Source: Eremomyces bilateralis CBS 781.70 | Lineage: Eukaryota > Ascomycota > Dothideomycetes > Eremomycetales > Eremomycetaceae | Assembly: GCF_010015585.1 (NCBI RefSeq) | Contig: NW_022985071.1 | Span: 1,018,100 to 1,082,099, forward strand | DNA: 64,000 nt | Direction: 5' to 3' | Part shown: piece after piece, positions 1 through 10,224 of the stretch | Layout of the letters: each line of letters begins with the position of its first letter | Position numbering within the stretch: the first letter of the stretch is position 1 | Notes under the pieces: generated by a model | The model's input: only the letters and a program-made list of their open reading frames with translations | Told to the model about the DNA's origin: nothing | Database searches by the model: none | Program-made: the position numbers and the translations under genes

Positions 1-1719
1 AATGTCATAAACCTTGTTGCGGTTGAAGCGCCTGCTCAACCTGAGGCTGCAGCACCTGGAGGTTACCTCCATGTGCCTCGAGATGCCCAAGGCAGAGTAC
101 TAGGACTGCCGCAGTCCTATTTCAGGCCCATTCCGGACTTTATAGGAGAACACCAGCGTCCAGATGTGCATCTACCGTTTATAGACAACCCTCCGAGTCC
201 TGCTGCCGACCTGCGGGTTAATGACCATTAATGCGACAGCGACGAATGTTTTTCGTGCGCGTATCTACATAGTAATGGTCAAAATCTCGGGCCGATGCTT
301 GGAGACGTTGCCCCAGACACCGACGAACAGCTCCATAATCGGTATAATCTTAGCCTTCTGCTTTTCAACCGCGATGTATTCGAATATATTGCCGAGTCAA
401 CCAATCAATATGCACACCTACATGGAGCGGGTCAACCTGGACACCGCGCATGGCGAGATATACAGCCTGGCCATATCATGGTGTGGATGGGCACTAGCCG
501 ATGACATTCAGAGCCGTTTTCAACAGTATTATCAGCCTTCAAACTATCTCTCGATCGATGAGATCATGGTTAAGTTTACTGGTCGCTCAAATGATATAAT
601 CAGTATCAAAGGCAAACCCATTCCGGTAGGATATAAGATATACGCATTAGCCGATTCTGGCTATGTGTATTCTTATCTCTTTTGCCTGGGCGGCAGGCAT
701 ACCGCAGAGAACGCTATCGACTGTTATGGTCCCAGGCCTGCGGCCTGTTCCCTTGGTTGTGGCTGAAGACGTGGCTGGTGGATTATATCAGAGAAGCAAA
801 CAAACATGGTAACACAGCATTAGGGCATTGGAGAGGAGAGTCGCTATCTCGCGCACAAAAGGTGCCGGGAGATTTCTTCTCTCTCTCTCTCTCTCTCTTC
901 AGTTTAGATTAATGGAACTTGGTAATCGCAGACCTTGCGCATCCAGACCGTGTCATCGACATCACTTAAATCTATGGGTTGACCTATAACCCTCCAGAAG
1001 ACACCCCATTATCTCTAACATCTCGCGCGGTTGTTCAACTGGTCTTACCGCTTATAGAGAAACCTGGTCGCTTTATTCTCTTTATGGATAACTTATTTGC
1101 CAATATTCGGCTACTATCAGTTCTTCGGAGACTCGGTATCGGTGCATGCGGTACGACCAGGGCAAACTATAGTGAATATCTGCGGCAACATGCTATTATT
1201 TCGAAGAAAGGATGTACCTGGCCCTGGAACAAGCAGGAGACACTCTGCGTTCGAGATGTTGCGTCACTCCTCTGGAAGGACAGAGTACTCGTACGCTTTC
1301 TATACACTGTTTTCCCATCAGAATCTAGCGATGCGGTACATCGCCGGCGCCCTCGAGTCACTGGTACCAGGGAGGCTCGCGAGGTTGCAGAGATATGGGG
1401 GGATGAACCAGAAGCAATGATTCAACAGCCGCTTGCCCCGATCTATTATAACAGCTTTATGGGCGGTGTTGACATAGCAGACTAGAGGCGATCATACTAC
1501 ACATCGCACGTTCGCGGGTCAAAGAACTGGCAGTCTTTGCTATATTTTCTTATCGACACCGCAATCACCAACGCATTCCTCATTGCCAAAGTCAAATGGA
1601 CAAGATCGAGCCGCAAATGCGTGCTAAATCTTAAGGATTTTCGCAACGAGCTATCGTGGTGTCTTGTCATCAAGGGAATCTCATTGATTCATGGGAATAA
1701 CTGGGCCAAAGACTTCTAA
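1..1719 (+). mobile_element. Decayed piggyBac-type DNA transposon (DDE_Tnp_1_7 transposase), 5' end outside window
   Basis: Broken transposase coding sequence of a cut-and-paste DNA transposon. Recognisable blocks lie in several plus-strand frames: an open frame from base 1 to about 231, then 221-766, 979-1485 and 1537-1719. The block at 221-766 holds LSIDEIMVKFTGRSND, the first conserved aspartate region of piggyBac transposases. The block at 979-1485 holds LFMDNLFA (second aspartate) and ends with GGVDIAD (third). All three catalytic aspartate regions can be seen, but stops and frame changes separate them, so this copy should not make active transposase. A TC-rich simple repeat lies near 875-900. 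I could not find the terminal repeats or a TTAA target site. The left end runs off the window. The family call is from motif order and is fairly secure; age is unknown, but the number of breaks argues against a recent insertion. Confidence 0.8.
875..900. repeat. TC-dinucleotide simple repeat
   Basis: A run of about a dozen CT/TC units inside the decayed piggyBac element, between two transposase blocks. It ends in TTCAG, so it could be mistaken for an intron 3' end; I see no matching donor that restores a frame. Confidence 0.7.
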
Positions 1720-2173
1720 GAAGGTGTGTTACCGCATACCAAAGGCCGCAAGCACCAGCGAGGGTCTAGAGGTTCTTATGTAAATGACAACGCCGTATTC
1801 CCGAACGCCGGCGACAGCAGAATGGAGAATAGTACTAGTATATACTAATTAGGTTTAGCGGGTTCTAAATTAGGATAAACGCAGTCACAACGCTCTTAGT
1901 GTTACGCCATTATGAAATTGACAGGGATCAAAGTGTTGTAAAATCATGGTAAGGGATAGAGGTGAAAACGACGAGGATCACACCAACGATCCCGAGGAGA
2001 ATCTAATAGTAGTGTACGCATAACGCAAGTGTCAACGCGCAATGGTCGACGTTTACAATAAGTAGACATGTGTCTGTGCACACCCCCGAAAATCACCAAT
2101 TCACCATTCACCAAATCTGATCGCCATACACCGTATCTTGAGATACGCTGAAAAACACATACAAATGCAAATT
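1720..2173. other. Non-coding stretch between two transposons
   Basis: AT-rich sequence between the piggyBac remnant and the Tc1/mariner element. No gene, tRNA or clear terminal repeat was seen. It probably includes the right flank of the piggyBac element, but the boundary cannot be placed. Confidence 0.5.
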
Positions 2174-3283
2174 CAGTCTACTTTTTTGATTTCTTAATTG
2201 GGAAATATCTAATATTTCGTATGCCACCNNNNNNNNNNNNNNNNNNNNNNNNNNNNNNNNNNNNNNNNNNNNNNNNNNNNNNNNNNNNNNNNNNNNNNNN
2301 NNNNNNNNNNNNNNNNNNNNNNNNNNNNNNNNNNNNNNNNNNNNNNNNNNNNNNNNNNNNNNNNNNNNNNNNNNNNNNNNNNNNNNNNNNNNNNNNNNNN
2401 NNNNNNNNNNNNNNNNNNNNNNNNNNNNNNNNNNNNNNNNNNNNNNNNNNNNNNNNNNNNNNNNNNNNNNNNNNNNNNNNNNNNNNNNNNNNNNNNNNNN
2501 NNNNNNNNNNNNNNNNNNNNNNNNNNNNNNNNNNNNNNNNNNNNNNNNNNNNNNNNNNNNNNNNNNNNNNNNNNNNNNNNNNNNNNNNNNNNNNNNNNNN
2601 NNNNNNNNNNNNNNNNNNNNNNNNNNNNNNNNNNNNNNNNNNNNNNNNNNNNNNNNNNNNNNNNNNNNNNNNNNNNNNNNNNNNNNNNNNNNNNNNNNNN
2701 NNNNNNNNNNNNNNNNNNNNNNNNNNNNNNNNNNNNNNNNNNNNNNNNNNNNNNNNNNNNNNNNNNNNNNNNNNNNNNNNNNNNNNNNNNNNNNNNNNNN
2801 NNNNNNNNNNNNNNNNNNNNNNNNNNNNNNNNNNNNNNNNNNNNNNNNNNNNNNNNNNNNNNNNNNNNNNNNNNNNNNNNNNNNNNNNNNNNNNNNNNNN
2901 NNNNNNNNNNNNNNNNNNNNNNNNNNNNNNNNNNNNNNNNNNNNNNNNNNNNNNNNNNNNNNNNNNNNNNNNNNNNNNNNNNNNNNNNNNNNNNNNNNNN
3001 NNNNNNNNNNNNNNNNNNNNNNNNNNNNNNNNNNNNNNNNNNNNNNNNNNNNNNNNNNNNNNNNNNNNNNNNNNNNNNNNNNNNNNNNACCGCGCGTCGA
3101 GAGACGCGAAAGTTGCGCGCGATTTCAGTCTTTGGTTTCCCATCTTCAACAGCCTGAATAATCCCAGCTCTTTGAGAGACTGATAACTCCTTATTAGGCC
3201 TTCGATTACCACTAATTTCTGTGCCAAAAGACCTCATTTTGGTAAAGTTATTGATTGTCCAAGTAAGTGGTGGGTGTAGACTG
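2174..3283 (-). mobile_element. Tc1/mariner-type DNA transposon, about 1.1 kb, interior unsequenced
   Basis: Short cut-and-paste transposon. Both ends carry the inverted 8-mer CAGTCTAC (2174-2181) / GTAGACTG (3276-3283), giving an 1,110-bp element. A minus-strand frame opens at 3237 with a helix-turn-helix leader (LSVSQRAGIIQAVEDGK, then TEIARNFRVSRRA) typical of Tc1/mariner transposases. The same frame closes at 2209 with WHTKY and a stop, like the usual GxTKY tail of that family. The total frame, 342 codons including the gap, is the normal size for the family. The middle is an 860-base run of N, so the catalytic DDE/D residues cannot be checked. A TA follows the right end; the left flank reads TT, so the target duplication is not perfect. 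The inner repeat arms diverge quickly. Confidence 0.75.
2229..3088. other. Assembly gap (860 N)
   Basis: Unbroken run of N inside the Tc1/mariner element. The flanking transposase ends stay in the same frame across it, so the stated gap length may be close to real. A multi-copy transposon is a common reason for such a gap in a short-read assembly (inference). Confidence 0.98.
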
Positions 3284-3487
3284 TAGAGATATCAGCTGAG
3301 ACTGGGGTCTGTGCGCAGACTCTTGGCTTAGACGCTTATTTAGTACTTTATCTACGGAAGTCAGGGCAGCGGGAAAATCCATACACTAAGATACGTCTGG
3401 CGAATGCTCAGACCAAAGACCTCATAGTATCTGTTTAGAAATAGTCGTAGTAAAGCTTTCTCATTCGTAAGTGCCCGAAGATCTAAT

Positions 3488-5747
3488 TTAAATGATAATT
3501 ACAGTTTCTTCCATCCAATGCTCTCTCCTCAGCTCCGCAACCACATCATTAGCAAGCTTGTGCTCCTGTCCTCTTTGCACCGGCGGACCCAGTCGAGCAG
3601 ATAAGGAATTTTCAAAATCCTCCATTTTTGCAATGGCACTTGGCGATGCCGCATATTGTATAGGAATATGCCAGAGAGTGAGCACTCCAACACGACGATA
3701 CTCGTTTTCCTTCTTAGAGCCAGTAGCCTCTAGCACAAGCAGATCCATAGTATCAATACCTTCAAGCATTTGAAGTACTGCGAAGTGGCCTCCAGGAGGA
3801 GAAGAGTATCTGTCCTCTACGTTTCCTGAACTCTCCTCTTCCAGAGTCGCCGAAATATACTGCTCCAGTTTTGATATTGGTTCTCCCGCAGACTTCAATT
3901 CGCCGTTGTAAAGCCTTGGGATTTTCTTCAACGGGCCGGTGATGGTCAAACTCCCACGTTTTACGGATCCAAATGGTTGAAGGACATCCATAAGCTCGAC
4001 CTGTACGTCATCAATTTGCGATAAGGCCTGGAGATGAGTGCTGTGCTTTTGGCTGTTCTTTATACGTTGATATCCAATACTGGCCCAGCTCCAAGATGGA
4101 AAGTCCGCGTTTACCGCTCGCATGGTCTCTGTAGACCGTCGAGGAACAAGCTTGGCGCCTTCGACGTGCCACATAAGCCCTCTGATCAAGTCCGGTTTCC
4201 AGAGCCCGGCAACGTATTCACGGCATCGGATCATGTTGCCGAATACTTGGGCAAGCCCTGAGATTGCCACAAGACGATCGCTGATATTTTTGAATCTTCT
4301 CGGCGTGTATTCCTCAATTAGGTTGTACCAGAGCCGAAAGGTTTCGGGTTCCAAAAGGAGTCGAGAGTCCAAGTTTCCTGGTAAATATCTCGGCAATATT
4401 TTAAATATCATAAATGTGTCCAGTTTCCATATCCATCCAGAACCAAAAGCTATATCATCAGAGAATGCCGAGACTTCCTCTATCGCGCTCTGCAGACATT
4501 GGGTTACGCCCCTTTCGAATCTTATCTCTTCGTGACACTTCCAAATCATTTGAGAAGATGTGTAGTGCAATAGGCGACTAGGAAGTAGGCCTTCTTGCAT
4601 TGTCCAGCCTCGGTTAGTCCAGTGCCCATTGATGTGATCGTTGCTCTTGTCCCATTCTGGCGAGAGAAAAACTTTCGTGATAGGTCCAGCATCATTGAAA
4701 TTGTCTGGCTGATTACTAGAACGAGGGATTGGGATATACCGTAATTCCCGCTCCTTCAAAAAGCCGTCCTTAACGGACTCCTCGCTGGCAACGACAAGAG
4801 TTAGCACCGATCCTCCGTAGATTTCGCTCATTTTGGGCGCTTGTTCAGTCCAATCTTTTCCGTCGTCGTCTTGAGTGATGCATAGAGCATCGATCCAGAT
4901 GTAAGGGATATTCAAAGCTCTAGAAACCAGTATGGCATCCTGGATTGTACGATCGAGTGTTTCCAAAGGGATTCCACGCTTCAGCGCATCTAAGTTATCC
5001 AGGCTAAGCTTTACCGAAGGTTCTTGTCCCCAGCAGTAGCTTAGAGATAGCCATGTCACCTGCTGAGAACTAGGTGATGATTCAACGAGGAATGGAATCT
5101 GTGATTCGTCGCCAACATTGATCAACCGTTTTGGCGGTTTGTGCAATTCAGCAGGTGGTTTGCAAGAGTCATGGTTCTTTAAACAGCGCTCTAGCCAGAT
5201 CGATGCAATGTTAAGAGCTGTATTAGAGCCCGAATTCAGTTCCATCCTCCTTAAAACTGGTGGTGAATCGTCCTCTTTGATCGCGCAAAGTTCGAAGATT
5301 TTATTGAATGGAGGGCAATGTTAGTTTTCAGTACTAAATTCTTTAAAAAAAAGAACACTTACCATTGCTTTCATCCATATAAATATCAAGTTGACATAGC
5401 TCAATCAGCCGTTCCTTCGTATCATAATACACTCCAACGCCGCTACCAGCGGCATGGAAGACTATTTCCAAGCCTCTTGCTTCCTCCGCATTAGCGGCTT
5501 TTCGATCCCTTTCCCGTCTCTGAAAAGTTTCAAATATAATTTCGCAAAGATTACAATGAGTGCTTGATTTCTCGACCTCGAAAATGTCGTCGTGATGTCT
5601 GAACTTAGGCGAGTTATCAGACGGAAAAGAGTTATAGTCATAGATTTCGCCATTGCTAATGGCTTCCTGTCTACCCCGACACTGTTGAAGGCAGGCAATG
5701 AGAAGTGCTCGAAAGTCTACTCTTTGGCACACCGTGCATAGCGACAT
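3488..5747 (-). CDS. HET-domain (heterokaryon incompatibility) protein
   Basis: Probable allorecognition/cell-death protein of about 723 residues. Two exons: 5747-5363 and 5274-3488, joined across an 88-bp intron with a GTAAGT donor; the join keeps frame (DESNE/DDSPPV). The start chosen is MSLCTVCQRVDF; a further in-frame ATG lies at 5798. HET signatures lie at about residues 200-345: LSYCWG, then RTIQDAI, then YIWIDALCITQDD followed by DW..QAPKMSEIYGG. The N-terminus has paired cysteines (CTVC, CNLC) as in many fungal HET proteins. A tail of about 350 residues has no domain I recognise. Family knowledge: HET proteins trigger cell death when incompatible hyphae fuse; the partner of this one is unknown. 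It lies 200 bp from a transposon patch, a common setting for this fast-evolving family. No internal damage is seen. Confidence 0.88.
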
Positions 5748-6822
5748 TTTTAGACACTGAAGTGGACTAGAATGAAGCAAGGCTATGTTAAAGAGCAAGA
5801 AGGAGGAATTACTTAAGAATTCCCAGTATCTATTTCATTTCTTCCACGAATATGTTAGAGGATTAAGAGGAAGAACAACGAGGCGCTCGCAAAATGGAAA
5901 AAGGTAGGGAGTGTAATGGTCTTGACTGGAGCCTATGCATGTGGCTGAGTGGCTCCGACGTGGCTCTTTGCCTGGCGGCCTGGAGAGGCATAGCACTGGC
6001 AGGCGGGGTAAGGCACAAGCAACACGTGATTACCTGCATGATTGCCTGACCCCCGGCCCTACAGATATACAAGACTCATGGCAAGATTATTAATGCAGTT
6101 TCTAGCCTCAGGCTCCTATAGATGATACCTTGGTCTGCGACACACGACAGTTATTACCTGGTGGTGTCAGGTCGAAGGTTGGGGCTGCGTGGGTGTATCA
6201 TATCGTTGAAATCTATTGTGTTTTTGGGGCGCCGAGCCAGGAACCAATCGCCAAGGGAACTTGGGCGAATATAGGCCGGAAGCGGGTAGTCCAGATACAA
6301 GTAGGCCGGAAGCGGGGGGTTCGATACGAAGTTTACAAAACGCACACGTGAAAAAAATCATGTGATTTAAGTTTGGGTTGGGAAGTCGGTAGCTTACTTA
6401 CGGGGCCCAAGAAACCTTACGGAACTTCGTTCCTCCAGGCAATTCTCTCCTTTCTGTGGAACGGAAATGTGGATGGCTGCAACTGTCCAACATGAAGCTG
6501 AGGCCTGAGTCGACTTGGAGTCGTTGACACAGAAAAAAAGAAGCAAACGAAATTATCCAGATAACCAGTTGATATCTAATCCTCAGCATACGAAAAATCC
6601 GGCGCTCATAGCGGCCATTGTCGTATTAATTAACGGCATTGTATACGATGGTTTGGGCATCGTTCCGACAAAAGTCCTCTAAACTTGCTAGCCATGTCCA
6701 TTCAACGACCCCTTGATCGTTTCGAATGACTGCTGGATCGTATTTCCGTGAATTCTCATTCCTAATAATTGCGGCACCATCGGGCCTCTCTGCGGCGGAG
6801 GGCCAAATTAGCATCAAGAGCA
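5748..6822. other. Intergenic, divergent promoters of HET gene and MED5
   Basis: About 1.1 kb without a supported gene between two divergently transcribed genes. Short open frames on both strands lack family features. It contains a two-copy 30-bp tandem duplication at 6272-6331. Confidence 0.6.
6272..6331. repeat. Two-copy 30-bp tandem repeat
   Basis: The 15-mer TAGGCCGGAAGCGGG occurs at 6272 and again 30 bp later at 6302, each followed by a similar spacer. It is non-coding. Confidence 0.7.
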
Positions 6823-9800
6823 ATGGATACTATACTACAGGAATGGCAATGCTTGATCCAATCATGGTTCGCTAGACGGGCAGACGCTTCTGAAATCTTG
6901 GAGGATGCCCAGAAACTGGAGCTTAAATACCCCATACGAGGAAGACGAGTCGCCGAGTTAATCATTGCGGAGTCTAGTGACGGGAATGAGGACGAGATTC
7001 GGCTGATGGATTGGTCAGGAGACATATATGTCAGGACTTTACTTCGAGCTGGCCGCATTGACATTGCCGATGTTCTTGGGGCCCTCCTCGTTCGGTCAAA
7101 GACTTATCATGCGGCATTTTCAAGGCCCGACTTCGAGCTTCCCAACTCCAAGTCAAATGCGATGGACCTGGAGAGCCGCATCTTCCTCACGTTGACGCGA
7201 GCGCTGATTTCCGGGCCTCATCCGAGAAGGCAGATGGAGCTGACCGACTTTCTTCGCTTCCTCGCAAAATACATGTCGGCGGCAGCCACCACAAGCGTGG
7301 AGACGGCGCTGCTCGACCCCTTGACACGAGAGTACCGGTGGGCGGAAGATCGGCAGCATCGATTTCGAGACCGGCTAGGGACCTTGGCAGTCACCACACT
7401 AGAGCATGGGAAAGTGATTCGGTTCCTTATGGACTCGAAACGAGAGAGTGAGTCATATTCAACACCGGCATGTGGTGCATTCTAATTGCTGACATTGTCA
7501 CAGAGATCCATCGCGAGCTCGCGGAAGCTCTGACTCTCTTCGTGCCAGTATACGCCCAAATTTCTCCGAACACGGCCGACAGACTTGGGCTCGCACAGCG
7601 CCAGAGCACATTGGTGCAGGAAGGGGAAGAAGGCGAAATGGACCATGGGGACATTGATGTCGCCGCACTCCATGTTGACGCAGTAGTCGATCTCCAGACC
7701 ATTTACAGTCGAGCTGGTCTTTATGTGTTTATCAGCGCTTTGGTGAGTGGTCCTGCACCTACCGAAATACAGCAAGCTTACGAATCTTAGATGTCGGGGC
7801 GTCCTCTGATGGGAGATAATCTGATATTGAACTACCTCAATGTGCGATACAAGGTACTATTATTTTGTCTTGTCATTCCTTACCCCCACTAACTAGATCT
7901 CTACAGAATGATATGCAAGCGGCCGCGGAGACGACGACTGCCTTAATTGTGGCATCTTTTGATGTCCTGTCCACCGCCATGAAACGCACTGGTCACAACG
8001 AGTCCATGTTTAGCCTACGCTCTTTCATGATCAATAAACTCCCGGTTTTGATCTCGATTCTTTCCACCTCAACATATCCCCCACTCTCGGTGGAGCTGTG
8101 CATCACCGAAGCATTTCGCCTTATCCGACCTAACGCATTCCCCTCCTTCTCCGACTCCTTCATGGAAGCCGGTAACAACGTGATGGCGGATGTCCGACAA
8201 GACTTCCTGTTTGCATGCATTATGCATCGCCTGATTGTTCCGCAAAGTCTCGAAAGACTTTTAACGGTGGATGAACGGCCCATGTCGGATCCCCCTTCCC
8301 CTTCGAAATTATACTCCAAGGATTTACTTTTGTCTCAATGTTCGTCGAACCCGGAACGTGCTGAGGAGATTGTTGGCGAGCTTGAGGATCTGGACGGAAA
8401 TGCTGGTGCCATTGTGGAAGCACTTGTCGAGGTACGGTTTCTCCTCCACGCGAATGGACATCACTGACTTGCTGACCAACAAGCTTATCCGAAACATGTG
8501 CAACACGAAGGAAACTCTCTCTTTAAAGAGTATTTGTAACGCCTTGTCGCGAAGACGGATCGCGCTAGACGTTGTCTTCCAGTTCACATCCCCAGCCTCC
8601 ATACTACAGCCACTTTGTCATCTACTGGATACATGGCGGTATGAAGAAGACGCAAGCGAATTCCAACCTGTCTACGATGAATTTGCCGGCATATTTCTTC
8701 TCGTACTGGCGTTGGTGTATCGCTTCGGTCTGACGCACCAAGAAATGGGCATCGCGCAAGACTCGTTTGTGACCAGATTCCTTGAGAATGATCATATCAG
8801 TTATTCGATGGAAGAGCTCGAGGGAAACCAGAAGACCCATCTTAGTGCGTGGATCAAAGCTTTATTTGACCCAGAAGGGAACATCGATGAGGTTATGGCG
8901 ACTTGTCGGCCTCAGGAGTTTTACATGCTGATGCCGACTATATTCGGTCAAGTGGTCGCAGCGGCGGCCGCGGATATTATCAGCATTGACGCAGTGAAGT
9001 CGGGCTTGGACTGTAAGGTCGACGTGTCTACATCGATTCAGGAAATATGCTAATAGCTGACAGACATTCTCGAGACCTTTTTATTGCCGTCGCTGGTTGC
9101 TGCCTTTTCGTGGATGGCCGGTCATGGATTTGAACAGACACCCAATGGTGCAGCGATCATCATACAGATCCTTCAGAAACTTTTCCGCTCCCCGTCTTCC
9201 TCGGGCGATGCACCCTCGATGCACGCAACGGTTCTTTCGATAAGCACCAGCAAGTTGGAGAGACTGCTCCTCCACTATCGCCGCAATCTCCCGTCGGTAC
9301 AAGAGATACCGGCTCTAACGGAGCTCTTGAAGCCGCATCTTCATTTCGAGCGCTCTCGGATGCACCAACTTGGGGAGTTAGATTCATGGACATCGGCTCC
9401 CCACAATCTCCTCGTTTCGATTCGATCCGTGGTCCAGTCGCTGGCTAACATGGACTCGTCCGAAAACGAGATGGTCCCGAGTCCACAATACAATCACCGG
9501 CAACTGTTGCTTACCGTCCAGATCCTTGGCGCTGCACGAGTTCTCCAAACCATCGTGGACGAGGTCAAACATCAGACCGAATTCGGGAGGGGCGCAATCG
9601 CGCTCGATGTGGCGACATCCATTATCTGCGCCCCAGGTCTCGCCTCCCATGTCAGTGCCGACCCGCACGGAAGCCTACCTTCCGGTGCTGTCAACTGTCT
9701 TCTCAGCCTTCGAGACGCATTGACACTGATGCGGGATCAGGCGAAGAGCATGGTGAAGCAAAAGGACCTCCTGGGTGCGGAAACCGTCGTCCGCCTCTCT

Positions 9801-10142
9801 CGAAGGGTCGAGGCTCAAATGGTTCCTCCGGCTCCAGCGACGGCGGTGGACGGACTGGGCGCTGCGCAGATGCTGCAGCCGCTGGATTTGGCCGGCACGG
9901 GAGAGGCTCCCTCAACGGAGCAGATTACTCGGCAAGCATTGGATTTTACATCCGATGCCGCCACGGCGGCGGCCAACGCGGCGGCCATGGATCTGGATCC
10001 GGGCGCGACGGACATGGACCTTGCGCAGGACATGGCTGCGAACGCTAATTTCCCGACCAACGAGGACGATGTATTCGCCGGGCTTCTGGACGCCTCCATG
10101 GATGACCTGCAATTCGATGCGGACGGTACGTCGGGGTTCTAG
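6823..10142 (+). CDS. med5: Mediator complex subunit 5 (Nut1)
   Basis: Tail-module subunit of Mediator, the nuclear complex linking activators to RNA polymerase II. Six exons: 6823-7447, 7504-7742, 7791-7853, 7907-8431, 8484-9012 and 9064-10142. The joins keep frame throughout and give 1,019 residues, normal for fungal Med5. All five introns are 48-56 bp with GTGAGT, GTAC or GTAAGG donors. Family features: N-terminal MDTILQEWQCLIQSWFARR; the Med5-like block DMQAAAE..TALIVASFDVL followed by SFMINKLPVLISIL; and an alanine-rich acidic tail ending with several DLDPGATDMDL-type stretches. An upstream in-frame ATG at 6769 exists, but the family N-terminus matches 6823. The protein is alpha-helical with no catalytic motif. 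Its 3' end converges on UTP25, 83 bp away. Confidence 0.9.
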
Positions 10143-10224
10143 GCAAGCACGGTTGAAACCAAAGGGAGAAGATCGGTGTGAGGATTGATGTTCAAGAATA
10201 TGTAATGCTCGACATTCCGTTTAG

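Noticed and set aside
2221-3183. Plus-strand open frame across the N run
   Set aside because: Almost entirely N; the real coding evidence is on the minus strand.
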